DNA of 64,000 nt, taken from NCBI GenBank assembly GCA_019636195.1, contig JAHBYA010000002.1, forward strand, positions 361,474 through 425,473, given 5' to 3'. Position numbers and translations under genes: made by a program. A model generated the notes under the pieces. It had not been told where the DNA came from and searched no databases. It was given only the letters and a program-made list of their open reading frames with translations. Source of the DNA: Planctomycetota bacterium. GTDB lineage: Bacteria; Planctomycetota; UBA8742; UBA2392. Numbering within the stretch: position 1 is the first letter of the stretch; every line of letters begins with the position of its first letter. Shown in pieces: positions 43,492 to 52,799 of this stretch.

Positions 43492-46251
43492 TCAGACTCG
43501 CTTTCCACGTTCATTAAACCATGCCAGAATCGCCGGCACAGCCACCACGCTGGCCAGCATGCCCGCGATGCTGCCCGTAACCAGCACCACCCCCAGCGAA
43601 ACGATCCCGTTGTGGCTGGCCGTCACCAGCGCCCCGAACCCGAACAGGGTGGTCAGGCCGCACAACAGGCACGCCGAGCGCGTCTGGCGCAAGGTACGGC
43701 GGGGGTCGCCGTGGCGCTGCGCGTGCACGAGGTAAACCCCCGCGTCCACGGTCGTGCCGATCAGGATCGGCACGCCAAAGAAGTTGGCAAAGTTGAAGCT
43801 CAGGTTTGTCAGCGCCATCACGCCCAGCAGGCCCGCCATGGCCGTGAGCAGCGGTATCAGCGCAATCAGCACCGCCAGCGGTCGCCGCAGGTCGATCAGC
43901 AGCAGCACAAAAATGGCAATCAGCGCGAACAGCACACTGGTGGCAAAGCCCTCAACAATCAGCGTCCCGCTTTCATGGATCTGCACGACCACGCCCGTCA
44001 CCTGCGGGTCCACGGTGCGCACAGCCGCCAGGAACCCGGCGCTGTTTTCGCGCACCCAGGCGTCCCTGGCTGGAAAGACGTAAAGCGCGTAAAGGGTGCC
44101 GCCATTGGGGTCGCGGCCGACATAGCGGGCCTTCAGGGCATCCGGCAACGTATCAGCCGTGGGCGCGGGCGGGTCGCTGTCGCGGCGCAGGTCTTGAAGC
44201 TGTTTGGTCAGCGCGCCGAAAAACCGCGGCTCAATCTCGGCCAGCCGCGCATTGACGTGCTCGGGCCGTTGGCGCGTGAGCTCAACCAGTGCGCCTGCCT
44301 CCAGCGCCGCGCCCTCAAATGCTCTTTCAAGACTTGGGCTGCGCGTGGCAAGCTGGCGCAGCGCAGCCTGCAGGCCGCGTGCGGCGGCGCGCACAGCCGT
44401 CACATCGGCGTTGCGCGGCTCGTTGAACTGCCCGGGCATGACGGCGTGCACGCGCGCCAGTGCCGCCCGCTTGGACTGTTCATGGTCAGGCAGGATGCTC
44501 TCGGTGTAGCGCACCTCGGGCACGGCCTCGTAGCTGTCGCGCAGCGCTCGCAGCTCATCCAGTGAGCCGCGGATGCTTACGACATAGCTGGCCCGCTGGT
44601 CGTGCTTGATCAGCATACGCTCCCAGTGCACGCCATCTGAGTTGGGGTCGTTCAGCTCAAGCAGGTTGTAGTCAAAGGGCGCGCGGCCCTCGGCGGCCTC
44701 GGCAATCGCCAGCGCAGCGCACGCAAGCACCGCCAGCAGCACGCCCAGCGCCGCCACACGCGAGCCGCGGCCCACAGCCGGGCGCGGAGCCTGCGCCGCT
44801 TCAACGTCGCGCATCGCGGACTTAAGCGTCGGGTTGCCCTCGCCCACGCGGCGCTGGTCCACAATCACCAGCATCGCCGGGAACACCACCAGCATGGCCA
44901 ACAGGCAAAAGCCGATACCCATGCCGCAGATCAAGCCCAGCTCTGCCAGGCCCAGGAAGTCCGTCAGCACGGCAGTGCTCAAAGCCGCCGCCGTGGTCAC
45001 GGCGCCCAGCACCGTGCCCATGCCGATTTCGCTGTACGTTTCAACCAGCGCCGCGCGCACCGTCAGGCCGTGGGCCAGGCCCTGCCGATAGTGGCTGAGC
45101 ACATGAATGCCGAAGTCAATGCCAAGCCCCACCAGCACCACCGCAAACACCATGGCAAAGATGTTCAGGTGACCGATGAACAGGGTGGTCGCCCCGAACG
45201 TCCAGCACAGCGCCAGCAACAGGCACAGCACCGAAAGCAGCGGCCGCAGCGCGCTGCGAAACGCGATGACGAACATAAGTCCCACCAGCACGACGGCGAC
45301 AATCGTTGCGATCGTCATGTCGCGGCTGCTTGCGGCCATCTCATCGCTGTAGATCACCGGCCGCCCTGAAAGCCCGATCGCGAGCTGCGGGTACTCGGCC
45401 TGCACCTCGGCGACGGCGGCGCGGGCGTGCTCCAGCGGCTTTTGCACCTGGTTCAGCGCGCCCTCATCGCGGCGCGGCAGAATCGCCACCATCAGCAGGC
45501 GCCCTTCCCACAGAAAGATGTAGCCGTCTTCATCCAGGGCGGGGTCGGTGCTCTTGAACCGGAATAGCGCGTCCGGCGGCGGCGCCCCGGGCTGATCGGC
45601 CAGGCTTTCGCGAATCTCGTGCAGCAGCAGCCGCAATTGCTCGCCGGCGTGCGCAGCCTGGGATTCGTCGCCGACGCCCTGCTCAATGCCGTCGCGCAGG
45701 CCGCCCAGCAGGCCCGCAAAGTTCGGCTCCTCGGCCACGCGGCGCAGCACCGGCTTTGAGGCCTCCACCTGCGCGGCAACCGCCTCAAGGTCCGCCTGCG
45801 GCATGTACAGCATGCGCGTGCCCCCGAAGTCGTCGGGCGGCACGCGCTCAACGATCTTGGGGAACAGCTCGGGCCGGGCGCGCAGCCTTTCGACCACCGC
45901 GCTTGCGGCGCGTTTCATTTGCGCGCGCGTCAACTCGCCGGGGATGGCGGGCGAGTAGCCGGGGTTATCAACCGGGCCGGGCGCCGGCGCGACCATCAGC
46001 AACATCCACTCCTGGTCGCCGAAGTCGCGCACGAATGAAAGAAAGCGCTGGTTGTACTCGGCCTGCGGATCGACGAGGTCGTTGCGGTCGGTGATGAACT
46101 CGATACTTGCGACCGTGTAAATGACGGACACAAGCGCCAGCACCAGCGCAGCCGCGACAATCCACGGTGCGCGGTCACAGACCACGTTCGCCAGCGCCTT
46201 CAACGCGCGTTGCCGCCTGCCCAGAATCGGTGCGTCACTCACGCCGCGCAA
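43492..46251 (-). CDS. RND/MMPL family transporter, HpnN-like
   Basis: 919 residues. One TM segment near residue 35, a large periplasmic loop, then a block of five to six TM helices (from about 295), a second periplasmic loop and a final block of TM helices. IVAVVLVGLMFVIAFRSALRPLLS, GLGIDFGIHVLSHYRQGL and a second GVPILIGTTVDAGVYLVHAQRHG carry RND proton-relay features. The length and two-repeat design match hopanoid-transporting HpnN exporters, and an HpnA-like gene is divergent from it. The start is unclear: TTG 46251 or GTG 46242. Confidence 0.85.
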   Translation of the reverse strand: MRGVSDAPILGRRQRALKALANVVCDRAPWIVAAALVLALVSVIYTVASIEFITDRNDLVDPQAEYNQRFLSFVRDFGDQEWMLLMVAPAPGPVDNPGYSPAIPGELTRAQMKRAASAVVERLRARPELFPKIVERVPPDDFGGTRMLYMPQADLEAVAAQVEASKPVLRRVAEEPNFAGLLGGLRDGIEQGVGDESQAAHAGEQLRLLLHEIRESLADQPGAPPPDALFRFKSTDPALDEDGYIFLWEGRLLMVAILPRRDEGALNQVQKPLEHARAAVAEVQAEYPQLAIGLSGRPVIYSDEMAASSRDMTIATIVAVVLVGLMFVIAFRSALRPLLSVLCLLLALCWTFGATTLFIGHLNIFAMVFAVVLVGLGIDFGIHVLSHYRQGLAHGLTVRAALVETYSEIGMGTVLGAVTTAAALSTAVLTDFLGLAELGLICGMGIGFCLLAMLVVFPAMLVIVDQRRVGEGNPTLKSAMRDVEAAQAPRPAVGRGSRVAALGVLLAVLACAALAIAEAAEGRAPFDYNLLELNDPNSDGVHWERMLIKHDQRASYVVSIRGSLDELRALRDSYEAVPEVRYTESILPDHEQSKRAALARVHAVMPGQFNEPRNADVTAVRAAARGLQAALRQLATRSPSLERAFEGAALEAGALVELTRQRPEHVNARLAEIEPRFFGALTKQLQDLRRDSDPPAPTADTLPDALKARYVGRDPNGGTLYALYVFPARDAWVRENSAGFLAAVRTVDPQVTGVVVQIHESGTLIVEGFATSVLFALIAIFVLLLIDLRRPLAVLIALIPLLTAMAGLLGVMALTNLSFNFANFFGVPILIGTTVDAGVYLVHAQRHGDPRRTLRQTRSACLLCGLTTLFGFGALVTASHNGIVSLGVVLVTGSIAGMLASVVAVPAILAWFNERGKRV

Positions 46252-46260
46252 TGTAGTAGC

Positions 46261-46413
46261 GGATGGGGTTCAGGGGATAGGGGATAGGCGCTTGGGGTTC
46301 AAATGATGGCTCAGTGCACAGCCGCATTCACCCCCCGAACGGGTCACTGGCAACCGGGTGTTGGTCCCTCGCTGCTCCGATCCCCCACGCCCCATCCCCC
46401 ACGCGCCATCCCC
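46261..46413. repeat. Short-unit inverted repeat in hpnN-like/hpnA-like divergent region
   Basis: The left part (46261-46290) holds GGGGAT units in tandem; the right part (46380-46413) holds ATCCCCC-type complements. The 18-nt blocks 46261-46278 and 46380-46397 pair at 14 positions. The ~90-nt spacer contains no gene. The element occupies the whole divergent promoter region. Confidence 0.65.
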
Positions 46414-46429
46414 TGCTATTCTCCGCGCC

Positions 46430-47449
46430 ATGAAACTTGCGTTTGTTACCGGCACTTCGGGTTTCATCGGCAGCGCGGTCGCGCGCGAGCTGCTGGCGGA
46501 CGGCGTGGCTGTGCGCGTGTTGATGCGCAAGGGCGCCGATCACAAGGCGATAAAGGGCCTCGACGTCGAAGTGATTGAGGGCGACCTGACCGACGCGTCC
46601 GCACTGGCCAAGGGACTCGTCGGCGCCGACGCCTGCTTTCACGTCGCGGGCATGAACGCGATTTCGCTGCGCGGACGCGGCGACATTCGCCGCATCTACG
46701 AAGCCAACGAGCGCGGCGCCGCCATGGTGCTGCGCACAGCCGCCGAAGCCGGCTGTACGCGCATCGTGCATACCAGCACCGTCGCCGTGCTGCGCCAGCG
46801 CGCAGACGGCACTCCCAGCCACGAAGGCGATCTCGCGCCGCTGGATGAACTCACGGTGCATTACCAGCGCAGCAAATGGCTGGGCGAGCAAAAGGCGCTC
46901 GAGCTGGCCAAAGAGGGCGCCCCGGTCGTCATCGCCAGCCCGAGCGCGCCGATGGGCCCCTGCGACGTGAAGCCGACGCCGACAGGCCGCGTCGTGCTGG
47001 ACTTTTTGCTGGGCAAGATGCCGGGCTACATGGAGACCGGCTTGAACGTGATCGACGTGCAGGATTGCGCGCGCGGGCACATACTGGCGGCGCAGAAGGG
47101 CAAACCCGGCGAGCGCTACATACTGAGCCACGAGAATTTGCAGATTCGGGCGATCTTTGAAACGCTGGCCGAAGTCACCGGCCTGCCCGCGCCCAAGTTC
47201 AAGGTGCCCAAGACCGTGGCGATCATGGCCGCCGCAGCCAGCGAGATGAAGGCGCGCTTTACCGGCAAAGCCCCCGTGATACCGCTGGCGGGCGTGCGCA
47301 TGGCGCTGAAGCCCATGTGGTACGACAATACGCGGGCACTGACCGAGCTTGGCCTGCCGACGCGGCCGGTACGTGAAACCCTGCGCCGCGCCGCGCAGTG
47401 GTACGTGCAGCACGGCTACGCGCCCGCGCCGCCCAAGGCGCTGGATTGA
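46430..47449 (+). CDS. NAD-dependent epimerase/reductase, HpnA-like
   Basis: 339 residues, extended SDR family. GTSGFIGSAVARELL is the NAD loop and VHYQRSKWLGEQ the catalytic YxxxK site. The stretch SPSAPMGPCDVKPTPTGRVV then DFLLGKMPGYMETGLN closely follows HpnA (hopanoid-associated sugar epimerase). HpnA proteins act on a sugar or on dihydroflavonol-like substrates in hopanoid clusters; a squalene-hopene cyclase is not in the window. Start ATG 46430. Confidence 0.88.
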   Translation: MKLAFVTGTSGFIGSAVARELLADGVAVRVLMRKGADHKAIKGLDVEVIEGDLTDASALAKGLVGADACFHVAGMNAISLRGRGDIRRIYEANERGAAMVLRTAAEAGCTRIVHTSTVAVLRQRADGTPSHEGDLAPLDELTVHYQRSKWLGEQKALELAKEGAPVVIASPSAPMGPCDVKPTPTGRVVLDFLLGKMPGYMETGLNVIDVQDCARGHILAAQKGKPGERYILSHENLQIRAIFETLAEVTGLPAPKFKVPKTVAIMAAAASEMKARFTGKAPVIPLAGVRMALKPMWYDNTRALTELGLPTRPVRETLRRAAQWYVQHGYAPAPPKALD

Positions 47450-47538
47450 CCGGAATTGGGCGGAAACAGCGTGCCGGCTAACTACACTGGCCGCCAAAAC
47501 CATTTGCCATATTCATAATGACGTTATAGGATTATGCC

Positions 47539-49707
47539 ATGGCATGGCTGGTGCGATTGCTGCTGTTGCCCTTCTACCGCGTGCACTGCGCGGGCCGCGA
47601 CCGCGTACAGCCGGGCACGCTGCTGGTCTGCGCCCATCAGGCAACGCTGGATGCCCTGCTGGTGCGGGTCGCGCTGGGCCCGGTCAAGTGCTTTGTGCAT
47701 GAGGCCTTTGCCGGCGGTTTCTGGAAGCGACTTGGCCTGAAGCTGATCGGCGCCGAAATCATCTCCGGCACCGCAGGCCCCGACGGCGTCAAAGCCGCCG
47801 CCGAAGCGGCCGTGAAAGCCGCCCAAGCCGGCAGCACGGTTTGCCTGTTCACGCGGGCGCTGCTGCGCGCCCACGGCAGCGCGCTGGATGTTGAAGCCGC
47901 CCGCGCGGCCTTACCCGCCCAGCCGCTGGTGATTGCCGGGCCATGGGGCAGCTACTACGACCGCGGCGGCAAGCCCTACTGGAATGTCTTTCTGCGCGGC
48001 CGCCGCAAGCACGTGGCGATTGTCGCGGGCATGCCCGGCGACTTGCGCGAGCAGGCGGCGCAAGCCGAGCACGAGGCCTGGATGCTGCGCAAGCACGGCA
48101 TGCGCACACTGGATTTCAGCATCGTGCACGGGCCAAGGCGCAACCGCTTCGCGTTCGCCTTTGCTGACCCCGTGCGCGGCAGCGTCAAGTGGTTCAAGGC
48201 GCTTACGGGCGCCATTGCGCTGGGGCGAGCTCTGCGCGGCACGTGGGGCAGCCAGCAGCGCGTGGGCATATTGCTGCCGCCCAGCATCGCGGGCTCGCTG
48301 GTGAACATGGCGGCTGTGCTGGGCGGGCGCACGGTCGTGAACCTGAACTACACCACCGGCCGCGCAGGCATGGAAAGCGCGTGCCGCCAGGCGGAACTCA
48401 AGACCGTCATCACCAGCAAGGCCTTTGTAGTCAAGGCCAAGCTAGAGCCGCCAACGGGCGTCGAGGTCATTGAGCTTGAGAGTGTGGCCAAAACAATCGG
48501 CGGCGGCGGGCGCATTTTTGCGCTGCTGCTCGCGATGTGCGCGCCGCTGTGGCTGATCCGGGCGTGCATCGGCAGCGTGCGGCGCTGGCGGATCGACGAC
48601 ACCGTCGCGGTGATCTTTTCCAGCGGCAGCACCGGCGAGCCCAAGGGCATTGAAGTCAGCCACTTCAACCTGATCAGCAACATCGAAGGCGCCGAAATCG
48701 CGTTTCATCTGGGCGCGCAGGACCGCATCCTGCACATGCTGCCGTTTTTCCATACGTTCGGGAATTTGCTGCTGTGGCTGGGCGTGCACCTGCAGGCGGC
48801 GCTGGTGTTTCTGCCCAACCCGCTGGATGCCGAAGCCGTGGGCGACATGACGCAGGGCTACGGCGCGACGATTGTCGTCGCCACACCGACCTTCATGCAG
48901 ATGTACATGAAGCGCCTGGCGCCCGGCAAGTTCGGCAGCGTGCGTCTTGTCGTCGCGGGCGCCGAGAAGCTCAACGCCAAGTTCGCCGCCGCATTCCGCG
49001 ACCACTTCGGCGTCGAAATCCATGAAGGCTACGGCGCGACCGAATGCAGCCCCGTCATCTCGGCCAACACGCCCGACCAGCGGGCCCCCGGCGTAGTTCA
49101 GCTTGGCAACCGCATCGGCACTGTCGGCCGGCCCTTTCCGGGCGTGCTGGTGCGGCTGGTTGACCCCGACACCGGCGAGCCCGCGGAGTCGGGCGTTGTG
49201 CACGTCAAGGGCCCCAACGTCATGAAGGGCTACCTTGGCCTGCCCGAAAAAACCGCGCAGGTGCTCAAGGACGGCTGGTACACCACCGGCGACATCGTGC
49301 GCTTTGACGAAGCGGGCCACCTTGTGATCACCGACCGCCTGAGCCGCTTCAGCAAGATCGGCGGCGAAATGGTGCCCCATGGCCGCATCGAGGAAGCCCT
49401 GCACGCAGTGGTTGAGGCAACCGAGCAACTGTTTGCCGTCACGGCTGTGCGCGACGAAAAGAAGGGCGAGCGCATTGCGGTGGTGCACATCAAGGTCGAG
49501 CACCACGCCGACGCGCTGGTCGAAAAGCTCAAGTGCTGTGACCTGCCCAACATCTTCATCCCCAAGCCGCGCGACTTTGTGCAGGTGGAAGCCCTGCCCG
49601 TGCTCGGCACCGGCAAGATGGACTTAAGGGCCGTGCGCCAGATCGCCGAGCAGGCCCTGCTGGCACAGCCGCAAACAGCGCCCACCGCCGGCGCGGGCCA
49701 GGCCTGA
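47539..49707 (+). CDS. Aas-like fusion: degenerate PlsC-type acyltransferase plus AMP-binding acyl-activating enzyme
   Basis: 722 residues. Residues 1-190 resemble a PlsC acyltransferase: the HX4D motif is present as HQATLD, but the FPEGT site reads CLFTRALLRAHGS, without Glu-Gly, so the domain may be inactive. Residues ~215-710 are an AMP-binding enzyme: VAVIFSSGSTGEPKGIEVSH (P-loop), GYGATECSPVI and the YTTGDIVRFDEAGHL segment, then a C-terminal Lys in TGKMDLR. Aas proteins reload lysophospholipids with fatty acids. It lies 90 bp after the HpnA-like gene, consistent with a lipid-modifying group. Confidence 0.85.
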   Translation: MAWLVRLLLLPFYRVHCAGRDRVQPGTLLVCAHQATLDALLVRVALGPVKCFVHEAFAGGFWKRLGLKLIGAEIISGTAGPDGVKAAAEAAVKAAQAGSTVCLFTRALLRAHGSALDVEAARAALPAQPLVIAGPWGSYYDRGGKPYWNVFLRGRRKHVAIVAGMPGDLREQAAQAEHEAWMLRKHGMRTLDFSIVHGPRRNRFAFAFADPVRGSVKWFKALTGAIALGRALRGTWGSQQRVGILLPPSIAGSLVNMAAVLGGRTVVNLNYTTGRAGMESACRQAELKTVITSKAFVVKAKLEPPTGVEVIELESVAKTIGGGGRIFALLLAMCAPLWLIRACIGSVRRWRIDDTVAVIFSSGSTGEPKGIEVSHFNLISNIEGAEIAFHLGAQDRILHMLPFFHTFGNLLLWLGVHLQAALVFLPNPLDAEAVGDMTQGYGATIVVATPTFMQMYMKRLAPGKFGSVRLVVAGAEKLNAKFAAAFRDHFGVEIHEGYGATECSPVISANTPDQRAPGVVQLGNRIGTVGRPFPGVLVRLVDPDTGEPAESGVVHVKGPNVMKGYLGLPEKTAQVLKDGWYTTGDIVRFDEAGHLVITDRLSRFSKIGGEMVPHGRIEEALHAVVEATEQLFAVTAVRDEKKGERIAVVHIKVEHHADALVEKLKCCDLPNIFIPKPRDFVQVEALPVLGTGKMDLRAVRQIAEQALLAQPQTAPTAGAGQA

Positions 49708-49820
49708 AGCACAGCGCAGGGCTCGCAGGGGATTGCGGGGGCGCCCGGCAGGACCTGCCTGTTGTTTCGCGAAGGACCGCGGGTGCCGTCCGCGCATTGC
49801 GCAACACGCGCCAATAGTTG

Positions 49821-50606
49821 ATGATTCACGCCATGCTGTTTGACACGCACTGCCACATCAATTTTCCGGACTACCGCGGCGAGTTTGACGCGATGCTCCA
49901 GCGCGCCGAGGCAGCCGGTGTTTCGCGCATGCTGTGCATCGGCATGCTGCCGCAGGGCGGGCGCGAGGCGCTGGCGCTGGCGCGGGCGCACCCCGGGCGC
50001 ATCTTTGCCAGCGTAGGCTGTCACCCCTACGACGCGGTCCATTACACGCCGCAAGTCGCGGCCGATTTCCGTGAACTGCTATGCCAGCCCGAGGTCGTGC
50101 TGTTCGGCGAGATGGGCATCGATACCGTGAAGTCGCCTTCGCCGCTGCCCGAGCAAGAGCGCGCCTTTGAGCAGCAGCTTGAGCTCGCCGGTGAACTGAA
50201 CAAGCCCGTGTGCATCCACAGCCGCGAGGCGTTCAAGATCTGCGAACGCATAATCCGCAAAGTCCACCCCAACGGCTGGAAGGGCTTTGCGCACTGCTTT
50301 TCGGACGGGCCCGAGGAAGCGCTGGGCTGGAAGGCGCTTGGCTTCAAGGTCAGCTTTGCTGGGCAGATCACGTTCAAGAACAAGTCCTGCGACCCGATTC
50401 GTGCAGCCGCGGCAGCCCTGACACCCGACGACGCGGTGATTGAGACCGACGCGCCCTTTCTGGCCCCGCAAGCAATGCGCGGGCGGCGTAATGAGCCGGC
50501 GTTCGTGCGCGAAACCGGGCTGAAACTGGCCGAAATCTGGGGCCTTGAGCCCGCGCAGGTCTTTGCCCGCACCACCGCCAACGCCGACAAGGTGCTGGGC
50601 TTGTGA
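49821..50606 (+). CDS. tatD: TatD family metal-dependent hydrolase
   Basis: A 261-residue TatD/YcfH-like nuclease or hydrolase. Metal ligands are seen in FDTHCHINFPDY, FGEMGID (Glu), VCIHSREAFKICERII, FAHCFSDG and the final VIETDAPFLAP. Length fits the family (about 260). The start may be ATG 49821 or 49833; neither has a clear ribosome site. Products of this family act on DNA 3' ends or D-aminoacyl-tRNA; which applies here is unknown. Confidence 0.93.
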   Translation: MIHAMLFDTHCHINFPDYRGEFDAMLQRAEAAGVSRMLCIGMLPQGGREALALARAHPGRIFASVGCHPYDAVHYTPQVAADFRELLCQPEVVLFGEMGIDTVKSPSPLPEQERAFEQQLELAGELNKPVCIHSREAFKICERIIRKVHPNGWKGFAHCFSDGPEEALGWKALGFKVSFAGQITFKNKSCDPIRAAAAALTPDDAVIETDAPFLAPQAMRGRRNEPAFVRETGLKLAEIWGLEPAQVFARTTANADKVLGL

Positions 50607-50660
50607 TTGATCGCTGCGGTTTTGATCTGCAAGTCCACGGAGTACTGCTCACGACAAGCA

Positions 50661-50704
50661 AACCACGAATCTACACGAATCACTGCAGGCCCTTGTTCGT
50701 GGTT
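50661..50704. repeat. Partial short-unit repeat between tatD and mutL
   Basis: AACCACGAATCTACACGAAT (50661-50680) has two CACGAAT units. Its first 9 bases (AACCACGAA) are the reverse complement of TTCGTGGTT (50696-50704). The right arm looks truncated. The spacer is 16-26 nt. Confidence 0.6.
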
Positions 50705-50724
50705 CCAGGCCGTTGCGGCCGCAT

Positions 50725-52590
50725 TCAGCGTCGATGAAAGAGCTTTTCGAGGTCGTGGAAGCTCAGCCTGTACGTGGTGGGCCGTCCGTGGGGGCAACTG
50801 AAGGTATGGGGCACGGTTTCGCCCAGCTTCAGCAGGTCAAGGATATGGCGGGGCTCCAGGGTGTCGCCGGCCTTGATCGCGGCTTTGCAGGCAACCATCT
50901 CGACCATGCTCTTGCGCAGCGCTTCGGGCGTGGCCGCCGTGCCGCCGCCGGCCAGCTCTTCGAGAATCTCCTGCACGACTTCGCCGTGCCGGCCGCTTAC
51001 GCTGTACTTCGGCACCGCTGTCAGCGCAAAGCCGTCGCCCGACTCGGCCAGTTCAAACCCGAACTCGCGCAGCGCATCCCGGTGGGCGGCGGCAAGCGCG
51101 CGCGCGCCGACACTCAGGGTCAAAGGCGCTGGCACCAGCAGGCGCTGGCGCTCAGGGGCCTGGCTGCTGATGCGGTGCTCAAGCTGCCAGTACAGGATGC
51201 GTTCGTGATAGGCGTGCTGGTCAATGATCACCATGCCGTCGGGCGTTTCCACCACCAGAAACGTGTCCGCCACCTGGAACAGCCCCCGGGCGTTGTGCAG
51301 CAGGCCGGTATCGGGCGGTGGTTCGGTGCCGGGGGTGCGGTGTTGGGTGTCTGTCTGCGCGGAACTTTGAGGCCCGGGCTCCAAACGCGGAACATCGTGC
51401 TCCACACGGGGTGGTCGCAGCTCCAGCCTTGATACCGATGGCCCGATTGCCGCCTCCAGCACGCTGCGCGCCTCCGTCCAGCGATGCTCGGCTGCGCGCG
51501 CCCGCGCCTGCGCTTCGTCGTCGAACAGGCCGTGGGTCGGTTCGAACTCGCTGTCCGGCCTCGCCTGCGGCGCAAACGCGGGCTTCAGGCTCGGCAGCAC
51601 GCCCGAACGCAGCAGCTTCTCGGTCAGCGCGGCCTTGATCAGTGAAAACACGCGGTTCTGTTCCAGCAGCCGCACTTCGGTCTTGGCTGGGTGAACATTC
51701 ACGTCCACGCTGTCAGTCGGCACATGCACGAACAGCACAGCCACCGGGTAGCGCCCGGGCGGCAGGAACTCGCGGTACGCCAGCAACGCCGCCTGCACCA
51801 GGCTGCGGTCCTTGACCAACCGCCGGTTCACGAACAGCAGCAGTCCCTTGCTGTTGGGGCGGTGCACGGTCGGCGGCGAAAGGTAGGCGTCAAGCCGCGC
51901 GTAGGTCTCGTGCTCGTGGGCTTCCAGCATGCCATCGGTGAAGCGGTCGGCGAACAGCGCCGACAGTCGCTCGGGTTGTGCCTGGTTTGGCGGCACCTCC
52001 AGCGCCTTGCGCTCGCCGTGGCGGAGTGTGAACCCGACTTCGGGGTTGGCGGCCGCAAGCGCGGTCAGCCACTCGACCACATGGCTGAACTCGGTGCTGT
52101 CGCCTTTCAGCCAGCGGCGCCGCGCCGGCACGTTGAAAAACAGGTCGCGGACTTCCACCACGGTGCCGAAGCCGCCGGCGCACTCGCGGATTTCGCCCGC
52201 GCGCCCGCCCGCGCTTTCAAGGCAGAGCGCCGCCGGCGCGGCGCGGGTGCGCGTGGTAATGCTGGCCCGGCTCACGCTCTGGATGCTGGCCAGCGCCTCG
52301 CCGCGAAAGCCGCAGGTGAGGACGTTGAACAGGTCCTGCTCGTGCTCGAGTTTGCTGGTGGCGTGGGCCTCAAAGGCCAGCGCCAGGTCCTGCGCGTCCA
52401 TGCCACAGCCGTCGTCGGCAACCCGGATCAGCGTCTTGCCGGCGTCAACCAGCGCCACGTCGATGCGCGATGCACCGGCGTCAAGTGCGTTTTCGACCAG
52501 TTCCTTGACGACGCTGGAGGGACGCTCCACAACTTCGCCGGCGGCGATCTTGTTGGCTAACTCGGGCGGCAGCAATCGGATACGAGCCAT
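50725..52590 (-). CDS. mutL: DNA mismatch repair protein MutL
   Basis: A 621-residue mismatch-repair ATPase that couples MutS to downstream steps. The GHKL ATPase motifs are intact: IAAGEVVERPSSVVKELVENALDAGA, RVADDGCGMDAQDL and TCGFRGEALASIQSV. The middle region to ~430 is variable; the C-terminal dimerisation part has DQHAYHERILYWQLE. An endonuclease DQHA(X)2E(X)4E motif is only partly matched (DQHAYHERILYWQLE: Glu is present, spacing is right for the first Glu). The ATG 52590 fits the family start (MARIRLLPPELANKIAAGE). Confidence 0.95.
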   Translation of the reverse strand: MARIRLLPPELANKIAAGEVVERPSSVVKELVENALDAGASRIDVALVDAGKTLIRVADDGCGMDAQDLALAFEAHATSKLEHEQDLFNVLTCGFRGEALASIQSVSRASITTRTRAAPAALCLESAGGRAGEIRECAGGFGTVVEVRDLFFNVPARRRWLKGDSTEFSHVVEWLTALAAANPEVGFTLRHGERKALEVPPNQAQPERLSALFADRFTDGMLEAHEHETYARLDAYLSPPTVHRPNSKGLLLFVNRRLVKDRSLVQAALLAYREFLPPGRYPVAVLFVHVPTDSVDVNVHPAKTEVRLLEQNRVFSLIKAALTEKLLRSGVLPSLKPAFAPQARPDSEFEPTHGLFDDEAQARARAAEHRWTEARSVLEAAIGPSVSRLELRPPRVEHDVPRLEPGPQSSAQTDTQHRTPGTEPPPDTGLLHNARGLFQVADTFLVVETPDGMVIIDQHAYHERILYWQLEHRISSQAPERQRLLVPAPLTLSVGARALAAAHRDALREFGFELAESGDGFALTAVPKYSVSGRHGEVVQEILEELAGGGTAATPEALRKSMVEMVACKAAIKAGDTLEPRHILDLLKLGETVPHTFSCPHGRPTTYRLSFHDLEKLFHRR

Positions 52591-52728
52591 GCCGCGATAG
52601 TAGGGCTGCACCCGACACCGCAACCCGTGTCGAGAGCTTGTTGGAAACAAGCGAGAATCCGGCACTCGCGCGGTGCCCCTTCGCTGGCTGTGCCTCGGTT
52701 TCCCGCTGTGCAAAGTAGCACTTTTTGA

Positions 52729-52756
52729 TTGACATTGGCCCAGTTGTTTGTATTGG
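52729..52756 (+). promoter_or_regulatory. Possible promoter of the H1-like gene
   Basis: TTGACA (52729-52734), 16-nt spacer, TATTGG (52751-52756). The -35 is a perfect consensus hexamer; the -10 is poor. The start codon is 43 bp further. The rest of the 209-bp gap to mutL shows nothing recognisable. Confidence 0.4.
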
Positions 52757-52799
52757 CGTGAGTTTACTTCTTACTTGTGCCAGCAATCCCGGAGTACCC

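Noticed and set aside
47507..47530. Promoter TTGCCA-TATAGG before the Aas-like gene
   Set aside because: The spacer is 15 nt and the predicted start would nearly coincide with the ATG; not convincing.
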